Assembly (NCBI RefSeq): GCF_014844035.1
Contig: NZ_CP062159.1
Coordinates: forward strand, 1,302,001 to 1,366,000
Length of the DNA: 64,000 nt
Source of the DNA: Flavobacterium sp. MDT1-60
Lineage (GTDB): Bacteria > Bacteroidota > Bacteroidia > Flavobacteriales > Flavobacteriaceae
Reading direction: 5' to 3'
The notes beneath the pieces are model-generated. The model was not told the origin of the DNA. It worked only from the letters and a program-made list of their open reading frames with translations, and searched no databases. Made by a program: the position numbers and the translations under genes. Below, in pieces: positions 9,068 through 17,908 of this stretch (position 1 is its first letter; every line of letters begins with the position of its first letter).

Positions 9068-10267
9068 TTATCGAATTATTTTTAGATAGGCGCTGTAAAC
9101 ATTGTCCTTAATAGAGGTTCGCAGATAAACTTCGTTTTCGTCTTTTGTTTTTAAGTCAAATTGAATTAAGGCAGCATCAGAATAATAAAACAAGGAATCA
9201 TCCGGTGGGAATTCAAAATTTGAAATAGGTTGGGTTGTTAATTTTGTTTCGGATGCTATTTCACCATTGTTTATGTCTAATTGAAAAAGTTTTGCTTTAC
9301 GGGTATACCCCCAAACATTATCACTTTCTTCAACGATGTATTCGATAGTGTCATCTTTAAAGTCAGTTTTCCAAATCTGAGTTCCTGTTTTTGAATCAAC
9401 GGCGTATACAGAAGAAACTTCTGGGCCTTGTGCGGCTAAATATATTTTTTTGTCTTTGCAAAATATACGTTCCTTGACATTATGTTGATTCTCATCTAAT
9501 TTAAATTGCCATAAAATATCTGGTTTATTAGGACTTAAAGCAAAAAGAACATTTTTTTCATTTGCTATAAATACATTTTCACCATCAGTTACAGGTTTTC
9601 CGTGCATAGTTTCTCCAAAGTCTTTTTGGTAAAGAAGTTTTCCTGTATTGGCTTCAAAACTATATAAATAGTTCCCGCTTTGGGTAAAAACTTTGTTATC
9701 GAAAACAAGAACCGGAATATCATTATTTGTGGAATCCAGCTTGTAGTTCCATATTAAACTTCCATCTTTTATGTTTAGAGCATAAATGTTGCCATTTTGA
9801 CTAGTAATAAACAGTTTTCCATCGTTTATGATAGGAAGCTGATCTTTAAGTACGGTTTGATCTGTACTATTTCCTATTCTTGATTTCCAAAAAACAGTAC
9901 CGGTTTGGTTATCAATTGCAAAAATTTCACCATTAATAAACGGAACATATAGAACCCCGTCATTTAGTGTTACTTTATTGGCGCACATTTCAGTATAAGC
10001 ATCTGTAGCTTTTACTGTCCAGGCAATTGTTTCAGATTCTAAATCAAATGTAAAAAGGGTACCATCATAATCATAAATTAGGATTAAAGCTTCGTCTAAC
10101 GGGACTTTTTTTACCGGACTTATGGCTTTATTAGAGACCCTGTCACTAATAGTTGAAACTTTATTAGTAGCATCAGCAGTTTCGATAGGTTGTGATGGGG
10201 TTGGCGTTTGCCCAAAGATATTTATAACAGTAAATACAAATAAGAGCGCAATTAGGTTTTTTCTCAT
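9068..10267 (-). CDS. Exported PQQ-like beta-propeller protein
   Basis: The 399-residue protein starts with a signal peptide (MRKNLIALLFVFTVINIFG-Q). The rest is a series of PQQ_2-type blades with the recurring pattern 'D-x-x-T-G-x-x-x-W-x' (DNQTGTVFWKS, NIKDGSLIWNYK, EANTGKLLYQKD, DSKTGTQIWKTD, DINNGEIASETK), like the BamB family. No dehydrogenase-type active-site residues are apparent, so a scaffold or binding role in the periplasm or outer membrane is more likely than an enzyme. It is monocistronic and convergent with the preceding gene. Confidence 0.85.
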   Translation of the reverse strand: MRKNLIALLFVFTVINIFGQTPTPSQPIETADATNKVSTISDRVSNKAISPVKKVPLDEALILIYDYDGTLFTFDLESETIAWTVKATDAYTEMCANKVTLNDGVLYVPFINGEIFAIDNQTGTVFWKSRIGNSTDQTVLKDQLPIINDGKLFITSQNGNIYALNIKDGSLIWNYKLDSTNNDIPVLVFDNKVFTQSGNYLYSFEANTGKLLYQKDFGETMHGKPVTDGENVFIANEKNVLFALSPNKPDILWQFKLDENQHNVKERIFCKDKKIYLAAQGPEVSSVYAVDSKTGTQIWKTDFKDDTIEYIVEESDNVWGYTRKAKLFQLDINNGEIASETKLTTQPISNFEFPPDDSLFYYSDAALIQFDLKTKDENEVYLRTSIKDNVYSAYLKIIR

Positions 10268-10453
10268 TTTTAAAATTTGGGGTTTATAAAAATTGATGAG
10301 TATTGTTTAATGTGTTGATGTTTATTGCTTTGAAGTCAATAAACAAGTCAGTATTCAGGTCAAATATAGTAAAAAATTATTACAGAGTTTTTGAGGTTAT
10401 ATGCGCTCTCAATTTTGAATTAGAGTTCAAAACATATTTCTTATATTCGCTAA

Positions 10454-11017
10454 ATGGAAATATTAATAATAACTGGACCACCTTACTCAGGAAAAGGAAC
10501 GCAATGTGACGTTTTAAAAAAACTTCTCAATTTTGAGCACATTTCCACTGGCGATAAATGCAGACAAGAAAAACAAAATGAAACTGAAATAGGAAAAATC
10601 ATGTGTGAATATGAAGAAAAGGGAGATCTGGTTCCTGACGCTATCATGAAAGACCTTTTCAGTAAAATATTGGATGACAATAAATCAAAAGCCGGAATAA
10701 TTTTAGATGGTTATCCACGAACAAAACCACAGGTAGACGATTTGATTGCACTTGTTAATTCAAAAAATCTGAAAATCGGAAAAGTTATAAATATCGACGT
10801 TCCAAAATCTGAATTGCTAATCAGGGCAAAAAAACGAGCCGAAACTTCTAATAGAAAAGATGACAAAGATCCTCAAATTCATATAAAACGTATAGAGGTA
10901 TTTGAAGAATCTACCAGACCAGCAATTGAATATATGAAATCAAAAATCACAGTACTTACTTTTGATGGCCTTGGAACAATCAATGAAATTACAGAAAGAA
11001 TAAAAGATAGTTTATAA
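10454..11017 (+). CDS. Second adenylate kinase-like nucleoside monophosphate kinase
   Basis: The 187-residue protein has the adenylate kinase plan: P-loop GPPYSGKGTQ (8-17), NMP-binding STGDKCR, the DGYPRT motif, and an Arg-rich end of the LID (RIEVFEESTRPAIEY). The LID is short and lacks zinc cysteines. A more canonical Adk lies at 61310-61882 beside hpt, so this is a diverged paralogue; it may prefer another nucleotide or act as a backup. It ends 10 bases before the first copy of the tRNA-terminator repeat, i.e. just outside the presumed island. Confidence 0.85.
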   Translation: MEILIITGPPYSGKGTQCDVLKKLLNFEHISTGDKCRQEKQNETEIGKIMCEYEEKGDLVPDAIMKDLFSKILDDNKSKAGIILDGYPRTKPQVDDLIALVNSKNLKIGKVINIDVPKSELLIRAKKRAETSNRKDDKDPQIHIKRIEVFEESTRPAIEYMKSKITVLTFDGLGTINEITERIKDSL

Positions 11018-11027
11018 AGCGTCAACA

Positions 11028-11068
11028 CATAAAAAAACTCCTTAATTTCTTAAGGAGTTTTTTGGTGG
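11028..11068. repeat. tRNA-Val terminator/att-like repeat, copy A
   Basis: Core CATAAAAAAACTCCTTAA, hairpin CTCCTTAA-TTTC-TTAAGGAG, T run, then GGTGG. The same sequence with GGTGG (complement of the tRNA CCA end) stands next to the tRNA-Val at 20769-20810. It also serves as a terminator for the Adk-like gene. As the copy furthest from the tRNA it is the natural left-end candidate of the island. Confidence 0.75.
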
Positions 11069-11181
11069 TCTTTACTAATCCGTTTATGAATAATCATTAA
11101 AATTTAATCAATTCTGTTTTTATTATTTGTTATTTCGAATTCATTAGTGATATTATAACACTAAGCTGCAAAACATATTAA

Positions 11182-11667
11182 ATGAAAAAAATATCATTTT
11201 TGCTTATTTCGCTTTTATTTGTTTCATGTAATTCAAACAGAAATTTTTGCGGAACATATAAATCCAATTTTGCCCAGCTTGGTTTTTTTGTAACCAAAAT
11301 AAAATTCAATGCTGACAGTACCGTGAAATTTAATAAAGCGGGAGATTTAATGAATGAAGAATTAACGGGAAAATTTAAAATTTCAAGAAGTAATATTGTA
11401 TATGTAAAGTTTGACAAACTAAAATATGAGCAACCACCAGATAGTTTACCTCTAAACGAATTGCAGGGAATGCCAATTGATACAAATCCATTTCAAAATA
11501 TGCATTTATATGATTTAAAACTTGAAAATGGAATTTCTTATCATTTAAAATATAAAATAAAACGAAATAAGCTTTTAGTGTATAATATTCAAACAGGTAA
11601 AATTGTTCGAAGAAGTAAAGGTTCAAAAAATACTGCGAAATTTTATTTAAAGAAAGTAGCTAATTAA
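11182..11667 (+). CDS. Small lipoprotein of unknown function
   Basis: The 161-residue protein begins with a lipoprotein signal peptide (MKKISFLLISLLFVS-CNS), so it should be anchored in the outer membrane or inner-membrane periplasmic face. The remainder (FCGTYKSN, LTGKFKISRSN, a basic C-terminus) reads as a small beta-rich domain that resembles proteins with a 'growth of a Gly-Thr-Tyr' lipocalin-like start, but no family is certain. It is a single gene between repeat copies A and B. Confidence 0.7.
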   Translation: MKKISFLLISLLFVSCNSNRNFCGTYKSNFAQLGFFVTKIKFNADSTVKFNKAGDLMNEELTGKFKISRSNIVYVKFDKLKYEQPPDSLPLNELQGMPIDTNPFQNMHLYDLKLENGISYHLKYKIKRNKLLVYNIQTGKIVRRSKGSKNTAKFYLKKVAN

Positions 11668-12136
11668 TAGCAGCCGCCAACAACGGTTTTAAGAGATTGC
11701 CAGATATTGCATAATTTGTTCCCTTAACAATAAGACATAAAAAAACTCCTAATTTCTTAAGAATTCTTTTGGTTCTTAGAAGCCTGTTTATGGAGCTTGG
11801 TTCCCAGGATTTCCGGATGGTTAATTTGGGTGCCTATTAGCGAGATTGGGTTTATTAAAGATGAAGCAATTTTGAAATGCCTTACAATGATACTGTTGCA
11901 TTTGGGTTAAACACGCAAACTTAAAGAAGGTGATCTAAAAATGTTTTTTTAGACTTTAATAATGTCAGAATCGTTGTTGTAGAAACGGGAAAGCTATTAT
12001 AATTTTGTGATGAAAAAGTAAATGAATTAAATATGGAGGCAGAAGAATTATTAGAAAAATATAAATTTAATAATTACTGATAAAGTATATCCGAGCGATG
12101 CTACATTCTATAAAAAAGTACGTTAAAAATGATCAT
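11668..12136 (+). other. Intergenic stretch with degenerate repeat copy B and gene remnants
   Basis: No intact gene. Repeat copy B lies at 11736-11772. From about 11780 to 12080 fragments of coding-like sequence occur in changing frames (for example the end of one frame reads EAEELLEKYKFNN before a stop), with several stops between, which suggests a decayed gene. I cannot assign its family. Confidence 0.4.
11736..11772. repeat. tRNA-Val terminator/att-like repeat, copy B (degenerate)
   Basis: CATAAAAAAACTCCTAATTT followed by CTTAAGAATTCTTTTGG: one base lost in the left arm and changes in the right arm weaken the hairpin. The flank TTCTTAGAAGCCTGTTTATG resembles the flank of copy A (TCTTTACTAATCCGTTTATG), so the related sequence extends about 20 bases past the hairpin. 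Confidence 0.6.
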
Positions 12137-13066
12137 ATGAAGTTAAATCCTATTCTCACAACAGTTTTTATTGTTTTTTCTAATTTCCTTTTCGCACAAA
12201 GTAATTTCTCGGACAATCCTTTAGATGCCGTTTTTGAAACAAAGGATTCAAAAAATTTTTGGGAAGCATTTGACAAAATGGAGAAATCAAAACAAAATCC
12301 ATTTATCGAATATATGCAAAAAGGTTCTCCGGGTATTAAAGGATTTACGGAGAACAGAATAATCAATGCAGACTCTCTTTTTGCTGTTGTGAAGAGAAGA
12401 AAAGCAGATTACGAACTTTCAAGAAATGTTTTAGATGGTCTTTCTTCCAAAGAAAAGAGAGTAAGAGCAATTTACAGTGCATTAAAATATTGGTATCCAA
12501 ATGCAAAATTTCCTCCAATTTATTTTGTTTATGGAAGATTTAATTCGGGAGGAACTTCTTCTCCTGAGGGAATCATTATTGGAACTGAAATGCTTAAAAA
12601 TCTGGATGGAGTTTCAGGTTTAATAGCACATGAACTTATTCACTATCAGCAAAAGAAAGAAGGTAAAGATATGTTGTTGAAATGGTGTCTGCTTGAAGGT
12701 GGTGCGGACTTTATCGGTGAACTTATTTCAGGAGAATCAATAAATAAGTTTGAATACAAATATGGAGAGCAAAATCTGGATAAATTATGTCAGGAATTTG
12801 TAACGAGATTAAAAAATCCTGATTATCAGGATTGGTTGTATGGAACCTCTAAAAAAGATAACAGACCAAATGATTTAGGATATTGGATAGGCTATAAAAT
12901 AACAGAATCTTATTTCAATAAACAAAAAGAGAAACAAAAAGCAATTGATGAAATACTGAATATAAAAGATCCAATGCAATTCTTAAAACAAAGTGGTTTT
13001 TTGGATGCCTATATTGAAAAGTATCAAAAATCAAAGGAAGAAAGTTATAATGAGTTTTTTAAATAA
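12137..13066 (+). CDS. Exported putative zinc protease with HELIH motif (DUF2268-like)
   Basis: An upstream ATG exists at 12098, but the ATG at 12137 gives a clean signal peptide (MKLNPILTTVFIVFSNFLFA-QS), so I take it; 309 residues. Around the middle is GLIAHELIHYQQ, an HExxH-type zinc site (HELIH), followed about 20 residues later by LLEGGADFIGE whose Glu could be the third ligand. The preceding YFVYGRFNSGGTSSPEGIIIGTE and the overall layout match DUF2268-type predicted Zn-dependent proteases and GldB-like relatives. Location in the cell: periplasm or surface. Substrate unknown. It sits inside the tRNA-Val island between repeats B and C. Confidence 0.75.
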   Translation: MKLNPILTTVFIVFSNFLFAQSNFSDNPLDAVFETKDSKNFWEAFDKMEKSKQNPFIEYMQKGSPGIKGFTENRIINADSLFAVVKRRKADYELSRNVLDGLSSKEKRVRAIYSALKYWYPNAKFPPIYFVYGRFNSGGTSSPEGIIIGTEMLKNLDGVSGLIAHELIHYQQKKEGKDMLLKWCLLEGGADFIGELISGESINKFEYKYGEQNLDKLCQEFVTRLKNPDYQDWLYGTSKKDNRPNDLGYWIGYKITESYFNKQKEKQKAIDEILNIKDPMQFLKQSGFLDAYIEKYQKSKEESYNEFFK

Positions 13067-13179
13067 CGAAACTCAGCTATAAGAATAATTCTTATAAAAT
13101 TCTGTATGTATTACTTGTGTAAGCTAGTTAGGTTTGATATCGGCCAAATGTAGAAATTAATTAAAACAAATTTTTGAAA

Positions 13180-13539
13180 ATGGGAATACTTCAAAAAATA
13201 TTTGGAAAGCCTAAGTCGAAAAATCCAGAAGATAATTTTTTAGTCACAATTACTGAAGACTTTATTAGAGTCGAGCATAAAGAGCGACAAACCGAAGAAA
13301 TTTTATGGAATGATATTGAAGAAATAAAATTAATAAATACAGATGAGGGACCTTTTGCACCTGATGTATGGTTAGCATTGCTCGGCGAAAATTCAGGGTG
13401 TCTAATTCCACAAGGCGCTAAAGGATTTGAAAGGGTTTATGATATTATATCAAAATATAAAAATTTCAATTTTGAAAATTTTATTTCTTCAATGTCGTGC
13501 ACCAATAATGAAGAATTTTTATTGTGGAAAAAGGAATGA
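13180..13539 (+). CDS. Conserved-looking cytoplasmic protein of unknown function
   Basis: A TTG two codons earlier is possible, but ATG at 13180 is the natural start (119 residues). No signal peptide or membrane helix. It looks like a compact alpha/beta domain (FLVTITEDFIRVEHKER, ILWNDIEEIKLINTDEGP, DVWLALLGENSGCLIPQGAKGFE, FISSMSCTNNEEFLLW). Small acidic single-domain proteins of this sort are often immunity proteins, but no toxin gene is adjacent, so I do not assign that role. It lies between island repeats B and C. Confidence 0.65.
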   Translation: MGILQKIFGKPKSKNPEDNFLVTITEDFIRVEHKERQTEEILWNDIEEIKLINTDEGPFAPDVWLALLGENSGCLIPQGAKGFERVYDIISKYKNFNFENFISSMSCTNNEEFLLWKKE

Positions 13540-13569
13540 ATACGACGAAACAACATTGAAAAATAAAGC

Positions 13570-13610
13570 CATAAAAAAACTCCTTAATTTCTTAAGGAAT
13601 TTCTAGGAGG
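13570..13610. repeat. tRNA-Val terminator/att-like repeat, copy C
   Basis: AATAAAGCCATAAAAAAACT leads into CTCCTTAATTTCTTAAGGAATTTCTAGGAGG. The left flank AATAAAGC is also found at the tRNA copy F, and the right flank GGTCCTTACGAACC resembles that of copy A (GGTCTTTACTAATCC). Confidence 0.65.
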
Positions 13611-13756
13611 TCCTTACGAACCATTTTATACAAGATTTGAAGAAAATTTCATTGAAATAAATATGAAAAATGATTTCTATTTTATTTCAACAATTAATAC
13701 ATTTAGGATAATATGACTAAAATTGGTTTTTATTTTTAATTTATTACAAATTGAGG

Positions 13757-14305
13757 CTAAAATAAATATACACAACTAATCCCAAAGTTTGTTTTTTTTA
13801 AAGTGACATTATCAATGTTCATATTAGGTCTAAAAACCAAACTTTCATCTACATTGAATTGAGAAATTGATGCATCAATATTGGCATCAATAATATTTAA
13901 AGCATAGAATCCAATCGAAAATAACGCAGATATGTCTCTATATCTTTTATATTCCTTTTGCGCAGAAATTAACTGATCCCTACTTAATCCAGCTAAAAAA
14001 TCGGAATCACTTTCAATTCCTTCAAGTCTTTTTTTATATTCATCTCTGTATAAATTATACTTTTCATTATTGTCTATATAAAAATACATACTCGTTCCAA
14101 TTGATCCATAAACTATTGGAATTTTCCAATACTTTTTATTATACCCTTGTCCCAATCCTGGTAATATAGCAGAATAAAAAGCTGCCTTAGCAGGTCTTAA
14201 TGGATCAATTTTTTCCGATTTAAGAGAATCTATTTTCGGGAGATAATTTTGAGCATATAGTGTGAAATTATAAAAAGCTAAGATTAAAATAATAAAAACT
14301 TTCAT
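13757..14305 (-). CDS. DUF5683 domain protein
   Basis: The 182-residue protein has a signal peptide (MKVFIILILAFYNFTLYA-Q) and then the characteristic DUF5683 segment RPAKAAFYSAILPGLGQGYNKKYWKIPIVYG with its Pro-Gly-x-Gly-Gln turn, followed by two more hydrophobic stretches. DUF5683 proteins are common in Bacteroidota; the conserved chromosomal copy is usually near parB/dapB, so this copy in an accessory island is probably a paralogue. Function is unknown; an envelope location is expected. Confidence 0.85.
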   Translation of the reverse strand: MKVFIILILAFYNFTLYAQNYLPKIDSLKSEKIDPLRPAKAAFYSAILPGLGQGYNKKYWKIPIVYGSIGTSMYFYIDNNEKYNLYRDEYKKRLEGIESDSDFLAGLSRDQLISAQKEYKRYRDISALFSIGFYALNIIDANIDASISQFNVDESLVFRPNMNIDNVTLKKTNFGISCVYLF

Positions 14306-14399
14306 AAGTATGAATTTCTTTAATAAAATTGAATGGTTAAAAATCTACTATAAAAAGTCATTTCTAAAAAAAAATGTATTTAGAAATGACTTAAATGTT

Positions 14400-14891
14400 T
14401 TATCTATTATATTTAAAATCGCACTTTATAGTTTCAATGCTGTTACCATAGCGGCTTTGTATTATAATTGAAAAAGATCCTTTAATATAACCCCCTTCAG
14501 GCTGATATGCGGTCCGTTTTTGTCCCCCTATATTTCTAACCGAATCTCCGCTTCCTGATGGATATTGCATGCTAAAGGCAAAATCACTAAATGGTGCACT
14601 TCCTGATTGTGAAAAACCTGCAATAGAAGTGCTTTCTACATTAAAAGTTGCGGGATACAAAACAGGTCCTCTTCGACTATTAACATATGATTTAAATTCT
14701 GTAAAATATCTAAAAAAAGTTCTCCCAAAATCATCTTTATGTTTTTCTCTACCCGCAGAATATTCTATAATATTACTCCCGTTGCTAAACACTCCAATTT
14801 GCTCAGTCCTTACTGATTCATCGTAAACATATCGCCCAGTTAGGTTTTTTGAAATTGGAATTTTAAAGTCCATGATTTCTCCATCAATCAT
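14400..14891 (-). CDS. C-terminal part of a frameshifted lipoprotein gene
   Basis: The listed start (163 residues) is only the first ATG; the frame is open further upstream, to a stop near 14957. Residues upstream in this frame (NYFENRTANVINNKGEVMID) continue sensibly from the preceding gene if one A is added to the A4 run at 14941-14944. The 'NNKGEVMIDG' motif is typical of the middle of certain Bacteroidota lipoproteins, not of a start. The C-terminal domain is beta-rich (FFRYFTEFKSYVNSRRGPVLYPATFN). I therefore read 14400-15379 as one broken gene of about 320 codons. Function unknown. Confidence 0.6.
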   Translation of the reverse strand: MIDGEIMDFKIPISKNLTGRYVYDESVRTEQIGVFSNGSNIIEYSAGREKHKDDFGRTFFRYFTEFKSYVNSRRGPVLYPATFNVESTSIAGFSQSGSAPFSDFAFSMQYPSGSGDSVRNIGGQKRTAYQPEGGYIKGSFSIIIQSRYGNSIETIKCDFKYNR

Positions 14892-14908
14892 TACTTCGCC
14901 CTTATTAT

Positions 14909-15379
14909 TTATAACATTTGCTGTTCTATTTTCAAAATAGTTTTGACTTCGTACTTATCTCTAATCAGATATTTTTTGTATTCTTCAAACAGCGCATCGG
15001 ATTTAATTGAATCTATTAATGTTAAAAAATTAATTTCATCAGCTATACTTTGAATACTGGTAAAATTTGTTTGTTTTCTTAAAGCATAAATATTATTTAA
15101 TTTTTCTTTATGGTAATTCTTTACACTTTCTAAGATTGCATCTTCAGAATTATTTTTAGAACTATTATCCACCTTCGAGATGTGTTTTTCTGCTATAGAT
15201 TTTTCCAATTGAGTTTTTATTTCAGAAATTTCATCTATTTTTTTATCCATTCCTTCATAAGATTGAAAATTGAAAATTTCATCCTTTTTTAATGATGAAT
15301 CAGTCTTGGTTGAAGTATCATCACTACTACATGAAAACAATGCTACACAAAATGTAGCTAATAAAATACTTTTTTTCAT
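14909..15379 (-). CDS. N-terminal part of a frameshifted lipoprotein gene
   Basis: The 156-residue reading frame starts with a lipoprotein signal peptide (MKKSILLATFCVALFS-CSSDD), followed by a Lys/Glu/Ser-rich helical region (MDKKIDEISEIKTQLEKSIAEKH). Near the end, KYEVKT is followed by ILKIEQQML and a stop; adding one A at 14941-14944 instead gives KYEVKNYFENRTANVINNKG, joining it to the next frame. The natural product would be a surface lipoprotein of about 320 residues. As it stands it is a pseudogene or carries a sequencing error. Confidence 0.6.
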   Translation of the reverse strand: MKKSILLATFCVALFSCSSDDTSTKTDSSLKKDEIFNFQSYEGMDKKIDEISEIKTQLEKSIAEKHISKVDNSSKNNSEDAILESVKNYHKEKLNNIYALRKQTNFTSIQSIADEINFLTLIDSIKSDALFEEYKKYLIRDKYEVKTILKIEQQML

Positions 15380-16017
15380 ACTAAATGGTTTTTACAAATT
15401 ATTGATTTATATTAATTTGTGTAAAAATCAACCAATAAAATAAGAAAAAAGCTATAAAAAAGCCATTATAAGGTAATATTTTAAATGATGTTGCTGACGA
15501 TCGAAGAAACAATTATATTGAACAACGAACTTAATTCGATAGGAAATAACATAGATCAGGAAAATGAAGCTATGGAAAGAGCCAGGAAATCAAATGTATG
15601 ATGATGCACTTAAAAAATAATTACTTGCCAGGAGCCGATACTTCTTATACAAAAACAAAAAAAATCCGATAGCTCAGATTTGCAATCCGTACCCCCAACA
15701 GTAAAACTTTAAAAGACATAAGAAACTCCTTAATTTCTTAAGGAGTTTCTTGGTGGAGTATCAGGGACAGCAATCGAACAAGATCTCCATTTTGACGTTT
15801 TTAGAAAATATAAAATGAAATATTTGTTAGAATAAATGGGACGTTAAAAACCGCTGTTGTATACCCCTGTTTTTTTTATTAGTGCCCAGTTGTTGTTCGT
15901 CTGTTTGTTATATTTTACATCTAAAATCTAAAATAAAATGTCCACGGAGTGAAACCTAAAAGCTATTGTACCGGAATAGATAACATGATCTGAATTTAGT
16001 TTTATAGATTAATATGT
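15380..16017 (+). other. Intergenic island stretch with remnants and repeat copy D
   Basis: No intact gene. A 39-codon frame from ATG 15485 (LLTIEETIILNNELNSIGNN) ends in two stops and looks like the remnant of a larger helical protein. A degraded REP-like unit (GATAGCTCAGATTTGCAATC) lies at 15667-15700 and island repeat D at 15717-15756. The remaining bases to 16017 are AT-rich with no recognisable feature. Confidence 0.4.
15717..15756. repeat. tRNA-Val terminator/att-like repeat, copy D with tRNA-like 3' end
   Basis: CATAAGAAACTCCTTAATTT with the intact right arm CTTAAGGAG, then TTTCTTGGTGG. On the minus strand the next bases read TTCGATT, GCTGT, CCCTG, ATACTCC, A, CCA, i.e. a T-loop, T-stem and acceptor 3' strand plus CCA with a 5-base interruption. 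This looks like a degenerate tRNA 3' fragment attached to the hairpin. Confidence 0.6.
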
Positions 16018-16671
16018 TTATTTTTTTGCTACGATTTTTATATGAAATTCAATGGAATCAGATATAGTTTGATCAGCTAAAAGATCATAGAATTTTCCTG
16101 ATTTATAACGGACATTCCATTTTGTTCGATCGATGACCAGCTTGCCATTCACTTTGACAATTCCGTTCTTAACTTCCATTTTGGCTGGAAAAGTAACAGG
16201 GTGTGTTATACCTTTAATAGTCAGGTTGCCAGCAACTTTCTTGTTCTCACCATTTATTGATACAGCCTTAGTAAGTACGATTGTAGAAAAGGGAAATTTT
16301 TTAACATCAAAAAAATCAGGATCTTTCAAGTGATTAACAAGTCCGTTATCCCTCCCATGGTTTTCATCTTCAATTGTATTCATGTCGACTTCAGCAGTAC
16401 CACCCATAAGCTGACCGTTTTCAATAATCAGTTCTCCTTTTGAGATATAGACATACCCTGTATGGCTGTTTGAACCAATTAGATTAGAACCTTTCCATGT
16501 CACAGTACTTTCCTTAGTATCTATTACAACATATTTTTCATTCTCAACATGTAAGGATAAGGAGCTTGCCGATGCATTATTTTTATTTTCTTCTTTTACA
16601 GGTCCACGGCAACCGAAGAAGGAAAAAGCAATAATTAAAATTAAATAATTGATTGTTAGCTTGTTGTTCAT
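16018..16671 (-). CDS. YceI-family lipoprotein
   Basis: The 217-residue protein has a lipobox (LILIIAFSFFG-CRG) and then a YceI domain: YVVIDTKESTVTWKGSNLIGS, GELIIENGQLMGGTAEVDM, HLKDPDFFDVKKFPFSTIVLTKA, GNLTIKGITHPVTFPAK and RTKWNVRYKSGKF. YceI proteins are lipocalin-like barrels that bind long isoprenoid or amphiphilic ligands. It lies 62 bases downstream of the propeller gene and is probably cotranscribed with it; the divergent membrane-anchored regulator may control both. Confidence 0.9.
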   Translation of the reverse strand: MNNKLTINYLILIIAFSFFGCRGPVKEENKNNASASSLSLHVENEKYVVIDTKESTVTWKGSNLIGSNSHTGYVYISKGELIIENGQLMGGTAEVDMNTIEDENHGRDNGLVNHLKDPDFFDVKKFPFSTIVLTKAVSINGENKKVAGNLTIKGITHPVTFPAKMEVKNGIVKVNGKLVIDRTKWNVRYKSGKFYDLLADQTISDSIEFHIKIVAKK

Positions 16672-16733
16672 ACTACAGAAATAATATTGATTAATAATAA
16701 TTGATTAAATGATTTTTAAATCAGCAATACATC

Positions 16734-17807
16734 TTATTGCTGACTGGTTGCACTTTTAAAGTTGGTGATGGTCTTTCCATCATAACGATACACTCCATCT
16801 AAAGCGCCAAACCAAATATTTCCTTTGTTATCTTCTAAGATCCCGAAGATCATTGGCTTATTGGCTATTGTGGTTACCGTTGGCTTTTTATCAGACAAGG
16901 TCTTTCCTTCGTATCGGGAAAGCGCCCAGCCCAGGTTATTACCATCCTTTCCTGAGCTGGTCCAAATATTACCTTTTTTATCTTCGTAGATATACCCAAC
17001 AAAATCTTGGGTAAAATTGGTAAAGATGCTGCCGTCATAGCGCCAAAGGCCATCATAACCACCAAGCCAGGTATTGCCTTTTTTATCTTTGATTATAGAA
17101 CGAACATTCGCAAAAGGTTTTCCGTTATTGGTTATAGGAGTAAATTCCTTTCCGTCATAAACATAGGCATAACCCCTTGTGCCAAACCAAAGTTTTCCTG
17201 TTTTGTCTTCAATAATAGCATTAACATCATTATGCATCCAGGCAACTTTGTTCGGAAGCGGATGTTGATAAACTGAAACATGAACAGAATCAGACTGAGC
17301 AACAGGCGGCATTTCTTTCATTTTAAAATTCAGAAAGGATTTGCCATCATAACGGCTTGCTCCGTTTCCTGTGCCGAACCAAATAGTACCGGCTTTATCT
17401 TCATAAATAGTAGTGACCACATCATTGGCAAGTCCATCCTTGGTGGTGAAATTTTGAAAGGATTTCCCATCGTAATAATAAACACCTGAGCCAATACTAG
17501 CGAACCAAAAATTCCCTTTTCTATCTTCTAAAACAGAAAAGAAGCGGGCAGAACTTACTTTACTGGTAACATTGGTAAAAGATTTTCCATCATATTTAAA
17601 GACCCCTTCCCATGAAGTAATCCAGATATTGCCTTTTCTATCTTGCTTGATGGTACGAACGATGCCTTTGGGTACATGAGAATTGAATGCGTCTTTGGTT
17701 TCAACGGTAATTTGAGCATCATTTTTTTGTTGGGCCTCTACTGCAAAATTGGCCACTCCTGCCAGCATGATAATCAGGCTGTACAAAACATTTCTTTTAT
17801 TTTTCAT
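16734..17807 (-). CDS. Exported two-component-regulator-type propeller protein
   Basis: The 357-residue protein has a signal peptide (MKNKRNVLYSLIIMLAGVANFAVEA-QQ) and about seven to eight repeats of the reg_prop pattern 'EDKKGNIWFGT...G-x-x-R-Y-D-G-K-S-F' (for example DRKGNFWFASIGSGVYYYDGK, DKAGTIWFGTGNGASRYDGK). Such propellers form the sensor domain of hybrid two-component systems; here it stands alone without kinase or membrane anchor. The divergent ToxR-like regulator 101 bases away may be the missing signalling partner (inference). Confidence 0.88.
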   Translation of the reverse strand: MKNKRNVLYSLIIMLAGVANFAVEAQQKNDAQITVETKDAFNSHVPKGIVRTIKQDRKGNIWITSWEGVFKYDGKSFTNVTSKVSSARFFSVLEDRKGNFWFASIGSGVYYYDGKSFQNFTTKDGLANDVVTTIYEDKAGTIWFGTGNGASRYDGKSFLNFKMKEMPPVAQSDSVHVSVYQHPLPNKVAWMHNDVNAIIEDKTGKLWFGTRGYAYVYDGKEFTPITNNGKPFANVRSIIKDKKGNTWLGGYDGLWRYDGSIFTNFTQDFVGYIYEDKKGNIWTSSGKDGNNLGWALSRYEGKTLSDKKPTVTTIANKPMIFGILEDNKGNIWFGALDGVYRYDGKTITNFKSATSQQ

Positions 17808-17908
17808 ATTTGTAAATTTATTTAAGCGAAATTACTTTGATATTTTTAGGCCTTAATAATCAGGATTGTAAATAAAAATGTAAACTTTGTAAATAAAAAC
17901 TTGACACT

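Noticed and set aside
10303..10509. 68-codon frame upstream of the Adk-like gene
   Set aside because: It overlaps the start of the Adk-like gene in another frame and has no protein-like pattern.
13180..13539. Immunity protein of a polymorphic toxin
   Set aside because: Size would fit, but no toxin gene lies next to it.
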